Assembly: GCA_015061165.1 (NCBI GenBank)
Contig: SUXC01000003.1
Span: forward strand, 1-64,000
DNA length: 64,000 bases
Source of the DNA: Bacteroidales bacterium
Lineage (GTDB): Bacteria; Bacteroidota; Bacteroidia; Bacteroidales; Paludibacteraceae
Direction: 5' to 3'
The translations under genes were made by a program, and so were the position numbers. Every line of letters starts with the position of its first letter. The first letter of the stretch is position 1. The notes beneath the pieces are model-generated. The model was given only the letters and a program-made list of their open reading frames with translations, was not told the DNA's origin and did no database searches. This document shows, one piece after another, positions 53,212 through 61,047 of the stretch.

Positions 53212-54516
53212 ATGCAAACTATCAACATTACCCACGAACTCAAGCGTTTTGAACAGCATTTAGCACAAAACTCACAAACAATACTCTCTGCCAAATTCGG
53301 AGATGGTAAGACATATTTCCTAAATGAGTATATCCATCAGCATGAGGCGGATACATTCTTTGTTGTACTGCACCCTGTTAATTATGTAGTATCACCTAAC
53401 GAGGACATTTTTGAGTATATCAAGCGTGATATATTATGCTCTCTTGTGCATCGTTCTGAATTTCAGGAGATAAATTGGAATGATGCACTCAAGGAGGTAC
53501 TAAACTACGATACCTTGCTTGAAACGGTAGATACAATAGCATCCAATATCCCTTTGGGCAATCTGGCGACAATCCCGTTCCATTTATTCAAGAAGGTTGA
53601 TAATAAGTTTGCAATAGACAAATATTTTGACCGCTTCAAGCATACCAAAGGTGGTTTGTTTGAGTTCGACCAATTCACGTTTGCTATCCAGCGAACGATA
53701 CGTGCAATTCAAAAGGCAGGTCAACGCTGCGTATTGGTGATAGAGGATTTAGATCGACTGGATCCTGGGCATCTATTTCGAATATTGAATGTACTAAGTG
53801 CACATATCGATAGTGACAAATGTACCAACAAGTTCTGCTTTGACAATATCGTAGCAGTCTTGGATTATGATACGACCAGGCATATCTTTCACCACTTCTA
53901 CGGTGAAAAAGCGAATTATGAGGGCTATATGTCTAAGTTCATGAGCTCGCATCCGTTTGAATATTCGATAACGAAGGTGGCACATGAGCAGTTGGAAGCA
54001 TATCTAAAGAATGATTGTAGAATAGAGTCGTTAGGTAATTTTCCTAAAAATACCTCTGGATTGTCATTAGTGGAGAAAATTAACAATATGTCAGTTCGAG
54101 ATGTAGAGCATGTGTTAAATGGAATTGAACATCAAATTATACAATGCGATGTAGAAATATGTGCTTCTACGAAGATAAGACCGATAGATTACGCAACTAA
54201 ACTCTTTTCTGTATTGGTTAAGATGAATTATAAAGTATCAAGCAAACTATTAGCAAATTACTTTGGCGCAAGTATTAACAATTTGAGAGTTTTAAATAAT
54301 TATTTATTAACAACTCCCAATATTTCTGGTGATTTGATAAAATTTCAAAGGAGTCTTATAGGAATATATATGGCACTTGATGGTGACTACTCTATAGTCA
54401 CAAATATAGGTGATGGTGGCGGGTATATGTCTAATATAGTAATTAGCGAAGTAATAGATAAGGCTATTAATATCATAAAAAAGCAGGTGAAAGATTGCGA
54501 CCAAGTTGTGATCTAA
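53212..54516 (+). CDS. KAP-family P-loop NTPase
   Basis: 434 residues. The Walker A is LSAKFGDGKTYFLNEY (Lys33-Thr34), lacking the first glycine of the usual pattern, and Walker B is VLVIEDLDRLDP near 174-185, the KAP hallmark DLDR. Downstream segments FDNIVAVLDYDTTRHIFHHFYG fit the family. No membrane segments interrupt the NTPase domain, unlike many KAP proteins. KAP NTPases occur in phage-defence islands and signalling complexes. The function here is unproven; placement between a nuclease-helicase pair and a toxin-antitoxin pair suggests defence. Confidence 0.8.
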   Translation: MQTINITHELKRFEQHLAQNSQTILSAKFGDGKTYFLNEYIHQHEADTFFVVLHPVNYVVSPNEDIFEYIKRDILCSLVHRSEFQEINWNDALKEVLNYDTLLETVDTIASNIPLGNLATIPFHLFKKVDNKFAIDKYFDRFKHTKGGLFEFDQFTFAIQRTIRAIQKAGQRCVLVIEDLDRLDPGHLFRILNVLSAHIDSDKCTNKFCFDNIVAVLDYDTTRHIFHHFYGEKANYEGYMSKFMSSHPFEYSITKVAHEQLEAYLKNDCRIESLGNFPKNTSGLSLVEKINNMSVRDVEHVLNGIEHQIIQCDVEICASTKIRPIDYATKLFSVLVKMNYKVSSKLLANYFGASINNLRVLNNYLLTTPNISGDLIKFQRSLIGIYMALDGDYSIVTNIGDGGGYMSNIVISEVIDKAINIIKKQVKDCDQVVI

Positions 54517-54588
54517 ATTCAAATTGATAAGTTAGAACTATTTGTGAAGTAAAATACTGAGCATTTCTCTTGGAGTTTCTGCTTGTAA

Positions 54589-54600
54589 GGCAGAGGGTCT
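54589..54600 (+). repeat. Left 12-bp inverted repeat of the Panacea module
   Basis: GGCAGAGGGTCT; its exact complement is at 55704-55715. The two copies enclose the promoter and both genes of the toxin-antitoxin module. Confidence 0.6.
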
Positions 54601-54661
54601 ATCTATTTTATTTTTCGCTATTTATATACAAAGTATATAAGAAAAAATCTTATCCGAAAAA

Positions 54662-54693
54662 TTTGCGTATATGGTATAATTTTTGTAACTTTG
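54662..54693 (+). promoter_or_regulatory. Promoter of the Panacea toxin-antitoxin pair
   Basis: TTTG at 54662-54665, a 20-nt spacer and TAACTTTG at 54686-54693. Confidence 0.75.
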
Positions 54694-54730
54694 CAGCGGA
54701 AACCTATCCTAACCCATAAATACGAAATAT

Positions 54731-55288
54731 ATGAAATCATCATTCAATAAGGATGTGGCATTGCAAGCTATGCTTTACGTCCTATCAAAATTAGGGACTG
54801 CAGATATGCACAAAGTCAGTAAAATCTTGTATTTTGCTGATCGTTCTCATTTATCAAAATATGCTCGTTCTATAACAGGTGATGATTATATAAAAATGTC
54901 ATATGGACCTGTTCCTTCGAATGTATATGATATTATGAAAGCTATCCGAGGTGATAGTTATTTTGCCAATACTTCTGAAGCTAAATCTTTAGAGCAATAT
55001 TTCAGATTTATCAACTCGAAAGACATTGTGCCATTAATGGACGCTAATTTAGATTATCTATCTGAGTCGGATGTTGAATGTCTAGATGAGGCTATTGCAA
55101 TATGCAAAGACCTAAATTTTGAAGAACTTACAAGACTATCGCATGATTTTGCATGGGCTAATACGGCATTGAATGCTAAAATGTCGGTAAAAGATATTTT
55201 GTGTGAAGTCGGTGATAGCGAAGAATATATAGAATACGTAAATCAAAAACTTCAAATGGAGTCGGCTGCATATGGAATTACCATCTGA
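54731..55288 (+). CDS. Panacea-domain (DUF4065/SocA-like) antitoxin
   Basis: 185 residues. Panacea signature: ALQAMLYVLSKLG, MHKVSKILYFADRSHLSKY, ITGDDYIKMSYGPVPSNVYDIM. Panacea is a promiscuous antitoxin domain known to neutralise many unrelated toxins through paired genes. The last 17 nt overlap the next gene, the usual close coupling of such pairs. Confidence 0.88.
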   Translation: MKSSFNKDVALQAMLYVLSKLGTADMHKVSKILYFADRSHLSKYARSITGDDYIKMSYGPVPSNVYDIMKAIRGDSYFANTSEAKSLEQYFRFINSKDIVPLMDANLDYLSESDVECLDEAIAICKDLNFEELTRLSHDFAWANTALNAKMSVKDILCEVGDSEEYIEYVNQKLQMESAAYGITI

Positions 55289-55691
55289 TCTTTTGCAGGT
55301 TCTTGTTGAGAGAGGGCAGATTCTATATTCCAATATATTCACGAATATTGATCATCCCAAGTTCTTTGTCATTATAGGTGTGACGGAAGATGAAGTTGCT
55401 GGCTTTTTCTATATCAATTCTCGAATCAATACCAATGTGAATGCTAAAGAAGAGCAGTTGCGTCTTCAGTATCCAATATCAAAAGATGATTATGATTTTT
55501 TGAGTCACGATTCGTATATTTCAGCAACCAATGTTGTAACATTACCTAGGAATGTTATTGTGCAGAGTATGCACCAAGGGCGAACGTTGGTTAAGGGTAA
55601 GTTGTTGGACCATCACATGAATGATATCTTGAATAAAGTGCGCTCATCAAGGCTATTTAGTAAGATAACAAAGGATAGATTCTTCTATTAA
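55272..55691 (+). CDS. Putative toxin partner of the Panacea antitoxin
   Basis: 139 residues, starting inside the antitoxin gene. Predicted beta-rich N-terminal half (GQILYSNIFTNIDHPKFFVIIGV, then VAGFFYINSRIN) and a helical C-terminus. The order of strands is reminiscent of PemK/MazF-type SH3-like toxins, where the ILYS... and FFVIIG strands would correspond to the core, but no catalytic residues can be assigned. The toxin role is inferred from the genetic arrangement. The family is not recognised. Confidence 0.6.
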   Translation: MELPSDLLQVLVERGQILYSNIFTNIDHPKFFVIIGVTEDEVAGFFYINSRINTNVNAKEEQLRLQYPISKDDYDFLSHDSYISATNVVTLPRNVIVQSMHQGRTLVKGKLLDHHMNDILNKVRSSRLFSKITKDRFFY

Positions 55692-55703
55692 GTTGACTCC
55701 TTA

Positions 55704-55715
55704 GACCCTCTGCCG
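55704..55715 (-). repeat. Right 12-bp inverted repeat of the Panacea module
   Basis: AGACCCTCTGCC, exact complement of 54589-54600, 13 nt after the toxin stop codon. Confidence 0.6.
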
Positions 55716-55728
55716 CTTCACAGATAAG

Positions 55729-55938
55729 ATGATCACCACCTACTTACAATATCTCGAGCGGCGCTTCGTCACCGAAGGGGGAATCAAGGAGCGTATGTAC
55801 GCCGCTCGCACGGGCTACCGCCAGCAACAAGACCAGCGCATGCAGAGCATGCAGCGCGAACTGGAGCAACTGCGCCAAGCGCTGTAACAGAAAGACGCGG
55901 AGATTCAGCGCCTCCGCGCAATCATTGGGCTATCATAG
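55729..55938 (+). pseudogene. Remnant of a four-helix-bundle suffix-domain protein
   Basis: The frame reads YLQYLERRFVTEGGIKERMY at 55741 onwards, then a Gln/Arg-rich coiled coil. An in-frame TAA at 55885-55887 interrupts it, after which the same frame continues (QKDAEIQRLRAIIGLS) to TAG at 55936. This matches the C-terminal suffix found on four-helix-bundle (23S rRNA intervening-sequence-like) proteins of the Bacteroidales. The N-terminal four-helix bundle is missing and an in-frame stop lies upstream, so it is a decayed gene. GC content is higher than in the AT-rich genes beside it. Confidence 0.65.
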
Positions 55939-55978
55939 TCCCTAAGGCGCCTGCCAGGTAGGTTAGTTTGCCGCCCAT

Positions 55979-56045
55979 ATCCAATAGCTAATCACCAATA
56001 GCCAATCACCAATAACCAATCGCCAATAACCCATAACCCATAACT
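55979..56045. repeat. Heptamer repeat, AATAACC-type words
   Basis: Nine 7-base words in line: AATAGCT, AATCACC, AATAGCC, AATCACC, AATAACC, AATCGCC, AATAACC, CATAACC, CATAACT. Confidence 0.9.
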
Positions 56046-56060
56046 TCAGCCCAAGGCTGT

Positions 56061-56117
56061 GTTTTGCTCAAGACGCGTAGCGGATTGGAGAGTTGTGCCA
56101 GCACAACGAAGCAAAAC
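56061..56117. other. Nested hairpin upstream of the cloverleaf
   Basis: GTTTTGCT (56061-56068) pairs with AGCAAAAC (56110-56117) and encloses the perfect hairpin GTTGTGC-CA-GCACAAC (56092-56107). A GTTC-GATA-GAAC hairpin follows at 56127-56138. No ORF of note. This may belong to the same element or RNA as the cloverleaf at 56199. Confidence 0.6.
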
Positions 56118-56198
56118 CAATATATAGTTCGATAGAACCAGTCAGTTCGAACGAAGTGAGAAAGGTTCGCAGAAAAGTTCCGAAGGACATTGTAAAAT

Positions 56199-56321
56199 AG
56201 TGGTAGTGAGTAGCAGTATGCTACGATAGTGGATGGTAGATTGGCGATGAGTAAGTTTACTTACACAATCGACCAAGATACCATTCACAAGAGATATGAG
56301 CAACATATCTCAACTACCACT
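56199..56321. other. Perfect three-armed cloverleaf element, possible structured RNA
   Basis: The outer stem AGTGGTAGT (56199-56207) pairs perfectly with ACTACCACT (56313-56321). Between them are three hairpins separated by 2, 4, 2 and 1 nt: GTAGC/GCTAC (56210-56224); a long arm GTGGATGGTA/TACCATTCAC (56229-56238 with 56279-56288, one G-T) that contains GATTG/CAATC and GTAAG/CTTAC; and GAGATATG/CATATCTC (56291-56311). Almost all bases are paired in a compact four-way junction. The strand of any RNA is unknown. The weak 64-codon reading frame here is a by-product. Confidence 0.65.
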
Positions 56322-56332
56322 GTTATCCTTGA

Positions 56333-56378
56333 ATTGACACAAATTGACAATAAATTGACTCCAATTGTCTTGAAAACA
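56333..56378. repeat. 10/11-base repeat, AATTGACA-type
   Basis: ATTGACACAA, ATTGACAATAA, ATTGACTCCA, ATTGTCTTG in line. The same class at 60996-61042 (GAATTGACAAA, AATTGACGGTA, TATTGACGAAA, ATTGTC). Confidence 0.75.
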
Positions 56379-56552
56379 CATTCTTTTTCAAATAATACCT
56401 GTTATTTTTTTATATTTTTGTAGCAAGCGTAGTGAGCGTATTTTTGTATTAAAAAATATTCGAGCATTGTCTATAATTGTCTATTTAATTGTCGCCAATT
56501 GTCTTCTCCACACACTTTTTTCCTAATATATTTGCTCACTTAAAAAAAATCA

Positions 56553-56610
56553 CTACCTTCGAGGACACCTCCCACTACGTGAGCCCCACCTCGAAAGTAC
56601 GTTCGCTCAA
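56553..56610 (-). repeat. Second copy of the nested palindromic element
   Basis: On the minus strand it reads TTGAGCGAACGTACTTTCGA and ends with TCCTCGAAGGTA, matching 31495-31555 apart from the loop. The stem CCTCGAAAGTA/TACCTTCGAGG is retained. The plus strand holds a promoter-like TTTG-N19-TACCTTCG ending in the element. Confidence 0.7.
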
Positions 56611-56773
56611 TGCAGCACATACTATAGCCATTCGCACTTGTTTTGAAAAAGACGGATTACCGCTGAAGTATCTTCTTCTACATACTCTTATGTAAGCAAG
56701 CTTTCAACGAGCAGCAGAAGAACATACTTCAATAGATAAATCTATCCATTTTTCAAAAAAGTGCTTGCTTTGC

Positions 56774-56804
56774 TTGCGTATGTGCATTTTTTGTAGTACC
56801 TTTG
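56774..56804 (+). promoter_or_regulatory. Promoter of gmd
   Basis: TTG at 56774-56776, a 20-nt spacer and TACCTTTG at 56797-56804, identical to the thrS promoter from the TTGCG through TACCTTTG. Confidence 0.82.
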
Positions 56805-56835
56805 CACCAAATTCAGAAAATACCCCAGATTTGAT

Positions 56836-57939
56836 ATGAAAAAAGCCCTTATCACAGGTGTTACAGGCCAAGATGGCTCATACCTCAGCGAGTTCCTACT
56901 CGACAAAGGCTACGAGGTGCATGGTATCATCCGTCGTAGCAGCGTAGATTATCGTGAGCGCATTGCGCATCTCGAAGGCAAACCCCACTTCCACCTCCAC
57001 TACGGCGACCTCTCCGACTCTATGGGGCTCATACAGGTCATCGGTAAAGTGCGCCCCGATGAGATTTACAACCTGGCTGCCCAGAGCCACGTGCAGGTCA
57101 GCTTCGACTCGCCCGAGTTCACAGCCGACATCGATGCCACGGGCGTATTGCGCGTGCTGGAGGCTGTGCGTGCCTGCGGACTTGCTCATACCTGTCGTAT
57201 CTATCAGGCCTCTACCTCCGAGCTCTATGGTAAGGTAGAGGAGGTGCCTCAAAACGAGAACACACCTTTCCACCCATACTCACCCTATGCCGTGGCGAAG
57301 CTCTATGGCTATTGGATTGTCAAGGAGTACCGCGAGGCATATAATATGTTCTGCTGCTCGGGTATTCTCTTCAACCACGAGTCCGAGCGCCGTGGTGAGA
57401 CTTTTGTGACCCGCAAGATCACCCTCGCTGCTGCGCGTATCGCACAGGGCAAGCAAGATAAGCTCTACTTGGGTAACCTCTCTTCGCTCCGCGACTGGGG
57501 CTATGCCAAGGACTATGTGGAGTGCATGTGGCTCATCCTTCAGCATGAGATCCCCGAGGACTTTGTGATTGCCACAGGCGAGCAGCATAGTGTGCGTGAG
57601 TTCTGCGATTTGGCTTTCAAGGAAGCGGGTATCACGTTGGAGTTCCGTGGCGAAGGTGCCGAGGAGATAGGTGTCTGCGTAGAGGGACCTAAGCATTTGT
57701 TGGGCAAGACATTGGTGGAGGTGTCGCCTGATTTCTACCGTCCAACGGATGTGGTGAACTTGTGGGGCGACCCTACGAAAGCGAAGAAGGCGCTGGGTTG
57801 GAATCCTGCGAAGACCAGTTTCGAGGAGTTGGTGAAGTTGATGGTACGTCACGACATGCAGAAGGTCGCAGCGGACCATGCAGCGGAGCAAGCCCGCGTG
57901 AACCTCGCCGAGTACCTCGAACGTGGAATTGTGAAGTAA
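56836..57939 (+). CDS. gmd: GDP-mannose 4,6-dehydratase
   Basis: Converts GDP-mannose to GDP-4-keto-6-deoxymannose, the first step to GDP-L-fucose. 367 residues. NADP-binding [13 protein letters not shown] at 8-20, active-site region [14 protein letters not shown], catalytic [13 protein letters not shown], and the [20 protein letters not shown] signature. It is separated from fcl, its usual partner, by an inserted GxxExxY cassette. GC-rich compared with the defence island upstream. Confidence 0.96.
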   Translation: MKKALITGVTGQDGSYLSEFLLDKGYEVHGIIRRSSVDYRERIAHLEGKPHFHLHYGDLSDSMGLIQVIGKVRPDEIYNLAAQSHVQVSFDSPEFTADIDATGVLRVLEAVRACGLAHTCRIYQASTSELYGKVEEVPQNENTPFHPYSPYAVAKLYGYWIVKEYREAYNMFCCSGILFNHESERRGETFVTRKITLAAARIAQGKQDKLYLGNLSSLRDWGYAKDYVECMWLILQHEIPEDFVIATGEQHSVREFCDLAFKEAGITLEFRGEGAEEIGVCVEGPKHLLGKTLVEVSPDFYRPTDVVNLWGDPTKAKKALGWNPAKTSFEELVKLMVRHDMQKVAADHAAEQARVNLAEYLERGIVK

Positions 57940-57947
57940 ACCGATGA

Positions 57948-58556
57948 ATACTATATTAACAACAACTATAACAACATAATCCAACAACCATTGCGCTCGC
58001 AACAACCCAGCGAGCGCTCATGGGAAAATTAGCAAATGAAAATAGACGCTTTAAAAGATCTTCTATATGCTGTGGTTGGTGCTATATACGAAACACATCG
58101 TGAGTTAGGACCTGGATTGAATGAGTATGTCTATCAAGAAGGTCTTGAAAAGGAGTTTAAAGCGCAGGATATTTTTTATGAGCGTGAAAAAGAGTTTCAT
58201 CCTACCTATCGCGATGAGGTTATGGAGGCAACTTATCGTGTAGATTTCTTGTGCTTTTGTCATGTGATAGTGGAATGTAAGGCGGTAAAAAGGCTAACTT
58301 CGGAACATCGAGCTCAATTATTTAATTACATGCGTTTGACTCAGTCACGAGGTGGCGTTTTGGTTAATTTCGCGAAGAGATATGTTGAGATTGAGAGGTA
58401 TTTTTATGATCCTGACACTAAAGAACTTATAACATATGAAGGTAAATCGTTTGTCATTGAAGATGATATATAAACCCTAAGCCGCGAGCTGTGTTGTTGC
58501 GAGCGGAAGAGTTGTTGAAATTAAGTTGTTTAAGTTGTTGTAAATAATAATCTTGT
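57948..58556. mobile_element. GxxExxY cassette between gmd and fcl
   Basis: The GxxExxY gene is bracketed by sequences that match the two halves of the gene-less element at 33897-34041. On the left (about 57955-58022) are AACAACATAATCCAACAACC and GCGCTCGC-loop-GCGAGCGC. On the right (about 58482-58545) are CCGCGAGC-type sequence, GTTGTTGCGAGCGG, then AGTTGTT-GAAATTAAGTTGT. It is inferred to be a repeat-bounded unit that carries, and in the other copy has lost, a gene. Confidence 0.6.
58036..58473 (+). CDS. GxxExxY family protein (PD-(D/E)XK-like)
   Basis: 145 residues. The naming motif is GLNEYVY near 28-34. The nuclease-like core follows: VDFLCFCHVIVECKAVKRL gives D-x(n)-E-x-K, then an amphipathic helix (EHRAQLFNYMRLTQ) and GGVLVNFAKRYVEIERYFY. 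Members are abundant in Bacteroidota and usually lie alone in intergenic positions; activity is unproven. Here it splits the gmd-fcl pair. Confidence 0.92.
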   Translation: MKIDALKDLLYAVVGAIYETHRELGPGLNEYVYQEGLEKEFKAQDIFYEREKEFHPTYRDEVMEATYRVDFLCFCHVIVECKAVKRLTSEHRAQLFNYMRLTQSRGGVLVNFAKRYVEIERYFYDPDTKELITYEGKSFVIEDDI

Positions 58557-59498
58557 ATGAACAAAGAATCTAAAATATACGTTGCAGGACACCGAGGGAT
58601 GGTGGGCTCTGCTATCGTGCGCGAACTGCAGCGCCAAGGATACACCCACATCATCACCCGCACCCATGCCGAGCTTGACCTCTGCCGTCAAGAGGCCGTC
58701 GAACACTTTTTCGCTGAAGAAAAACCCGACTACGTCTTCCTCGCTGCTGCCAAGGTCGGTGGCATTGTCGCTAACCAATCCGCTCTCGCCGACTTCATGT
58801 ACGACAACATGATCCTCGAGATGAACGTCATCCACTCCGCGTGGCAACATGGCTGCAAGAAACTGCTTTTCCTTGGCTCCAGCTGTATTTACCCACGCCT
58901 CGCACCACAACCCATGACCGAGAGTTGCCTGCTCACGGGCGAATTGGAGAAGACCAATGAGGCATATGCTCTGGCTAAGATTTCGGGTCTCAAGTACTGC
59001 GAGTTCCTCAATCGCCAATATGGCACCGATTTCATTTCGGTGATGCCAACCAACCTCTACGGTCCTAACGATAACTACCACCCCGAGCACTCGCACGTGC
59101 TACCTGCACTCATCCGCCGTTTCCATGAGGCTAAGGAGAGTGGGGCTGAGAGTGTTACCTGTTGGGGCGATGGCAGTCCACTGCGCGAGTTCTTGTATGT
59201 CGATGATTTGGCAAACTTGTGTGTGTTCTTGATGAATAATTACTCAGGTAACGAGACCGTCAATGCAGGAACAGGTAAGGAATTGACTATCAAGGAACTG
59301 ACTGAGTTAGTGGCAAAGGTGGTGGGCTACGAAGGTCGCATCGAATGGGATGTTACGCGACCAAATGGCACTCCTCGCAAACTATTGGATGTCAGCAAGG
59401 CCACCAAACTTGGTTGGACATACCGCACCGAACTGGAGGATGGCATCCGCCTGGCGTATGATGATTTCCTCCACAACCCCATGCGCGCCGAGCGATAA
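58557..59498 (+). CDS. fcl: GDP-L-fucose synthase
   Basis: Bifunctional epimerase-reductase completing GDP-L-fucose from the Gmd product. 313 residues. NADPH-binding AGHRGMVGSAIVREL near 9-23, FLGSSCIYP with the catalytic Ser, NEAYALAKISGLKYC with Tyr-x3-Lys, and the substrate loop MPTNLYGPNDNYHPEHSHV. GDP-fucose would feed the surface glycan encoded upstream or fucosylated glycoproteins. Followed by the MBOAT gene after 13 nt. Confidence 0.96.
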   Translation: MNKESKIYVAGHRGMVGSAIVRELQRQGYTHIITRTHAELDLCRQEAVEHFFAEEKPDYVFLAAAKVGGIVANQSALADFMYDNMILEMNVIHSAWQHGCKKLLFLGSSCIYPRLAPQPMTESCLLTGELEKTNEAYALAKISGLKYCEFLNRQYGTDFISVMPTNLYGPNDNYHPEHSHVLPALIRRFHEAKESGAESVTCWGDGSPLREFLYVDDLANLCVFLMNNYSGNETVNAGTGKELTIKELTELVAKVVGYEGRIEWDVTRPNGTPRKLLDVSKATKLGWTYRTELEDGIRLAYDDFLHNPMRAER

Positions 59499-59511
59499 GG
59501 AGTTTTACTAA

Positions 59512-60963
59512 ATGCTCTTCAACTCGTTTGAATACCTCCTTTTCCTCCCAATAGTCTTTTTGCTCTATTGGTTCGTGTTTGACTATGCCATCAGCAAGTG
59601 CAAACGCCAACTGCTGTGGCAAAACCTCTTTGTCGTTGTCGTAAGCTATATCTTTTACGGCTGGTGGGACTGGCGATTCCTTATATTAATAGCTATCACC
59701 ACACTTCTTTCCTTCCTAAGCGGTATAGGCATCGAATACGCCCCAACACAACGCGGAAAGAAAGCCGTCATGATAGCCAATATCATTGTCAATCTCGGCA
59801 TCTTGGGCATATATAAATACTACGACTTCTTCGCCTCACAGTTTGCACGATTGTTCGGCATTGAGTCAGACTTCCTGCTGCTACATTTGATTCTGCCAGT
59901 AGGTATTAGTTTCTACACCTTCCAAGCCCTCTCATATTCCATTGATGTCTATCGCAAGCAGATACAACCGACTCATGATATTGTGGCTTTTACTGCCTTC
60001 CTCAGTTTCTTCCCACAGTTGGTAGCAGGTCCTATAGAGCGAGCAACCAACCTCCTACCACAGTTCCAAAAGAAACGCACCTTTGACTATGCCACCGCAG
60101 TGGACGGTATGCGACAAATCTTGTGGGGCTTATTCAAGAAGATTGTAGTAGCAGACAACTGTGCCACTTATGTAGATACTGTGTTTGCAGACATCAGCAA
60201 CCAATCGGGTAGTACATTGCTGTTGGCTGCCGTACTCTTTACCTTCCAAATTTACGGTGACTTCTCGGGTTATTCAGATATAGCGATAGGTACGGCTAAG
60301 TTGTTTGGCATTAAACTGATGCGTAACTTCAATGTGCCTTACTTCTCTCGCGATATAGCAGAGTTCTGGCGTAGGTGGCATATCTCACTGACCACATGGT
60401 TCCGCGATTACGTATATATCCCTTTGGGCGGTTCACGCCCAGACATCTCCTGCCTCTCGCCTTTAGCCTCTCGCTTTTCGCCTACTGCATACACGAAGTG
60501 TATCGCAGTCCGCAACACCTTTATTATCTTCTTACTGAGTGGCTTTTGGCACGGAGCCAACTGGACATTTGTATTGTGGGGAGCATACCACGCATTGCTG
60601 TTTGTGCCACTATTATTGATGGGTAAGAATCGGCGTTATCGTGATGATAATCAAACATGGAGCGATATTCCGAAGATGGTGGGTACGTTTCTGCTGGTCA
60701 TGGTGGGATGGGTATTGTTCCGATCACCTGATACCTTATGTTTTGTGGATTATTTGTCGGGAATATGGGATAGCAGCCTTTTATCCATGCCATTTGTGGA
60801 AAACGCCCTTCATTTGGCAGTTACGGGCATAGCCATTGCGTTGATGTTATGGATGGAATGGAAAAATCGCTTGCCTAACCGCTGGTGGATGTACTACGCA
60901 CTGACCTTAGCCATTTGGTGGTTCGCTGGACAGGATATTGACTTTATTTATTTTCAGTTTTGA
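59512..60963 (+). CDS. MBOAT-family O-acyltransferase
   Basis: Multi-pass membrane O-acyltransferase (DltB/AlgI type), 483 residues. About ten membrane segments are seen. The conserved middle is AEFWRRWHISLTTWFRDYVYIPLGG and the catalytic His is in LLSGFWHGANWTFVLWG. Residues about 312-327 (ISCLSPLASRFSPTA) come from an in-frame heptamer repeat placed between these motifs, where DltB-like proteins have a cytoplasmic loop. It passes acyl groups, usually acetyl, across the membrane to an SGNH partner. The next gene looks like that partner. Confidence 0.93.
   Translation: MLFNSFEYLLFLPIVFLLYWFVFDYAISKCKRQLLWQNLFVVVVSYIFYGWWDWRFLILIAITTLLSFLSGIGIEYAPTQRGKKAVMIANIIVNLGILGIYKYYDFFASQFARLFGIESDFLLLHLILPVGISFYTFQALSYSIDVYRKQIQPTHDIVAFTAFLSFFPQLVAGPIERATNLLPQFQKKRTFDYATAVDGMRQILWGLFKKIVVADNCATYVDTVFADISNQSGSTLLLAAVLFTFQIYGDFSGYSDIAIGTAKLFGIKLMRNFNVPYFSRDIAEFWRRWHISLTTWFRDYVYIPLGGSRPDISCLSPLASRFSPTAYTKCIAVRNTFIIFLLSGFWHGANWTFVLWGAYHALLFVPLLLMGKNRRYRDDNQTWSDIPKMVGTFLLVMVGWVLFRSPDTLCFVDYLSGIWDSSLLSMPFVENALHLAVTGIAIALMLWMEWKNRLPNRWWMYYALTLAIWWFAGQDIDFIYFQF
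60452..60488. repeat. In-frame heptamer repeat inside the MBOAT gene
   Basis: GCCTCTC, GCCTTTA, GCCTCTC, GCTTTTC, GCCTACT in line, coding CLSPLASRFSPTA. Confidence 0.85.
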
Positions 60964-61047
60964 TGCCGGACAGCATGACGATTAATATAAATTCAGGAAT
61001 TGACAAAAATTGACGGTATATTGACGAAAATTGTCTTAAAAAACAAA

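Noticed and set aside
56199..56321. tRNA gene reading of the cloverleaf
   Set aside because: The length is 123 nt, and there is no T-loop GTTCGA at the expected place, no acceptor-stem plus CCA pattern and no anticodon arm of the right size.
56229..56423. 64-codon frame after the four-helix-bundle remnant
   Set aside because: It lies over the cloverleaf structure and an AATTGAC repeat, with no start context or family resemblance.
61000..61047. Upstream TTG start for the SGNH-like gene
   Set aside because: These codons are an 11-base intergenic repeat; the ATG at 61048 directly precedes a proper signal anchor.
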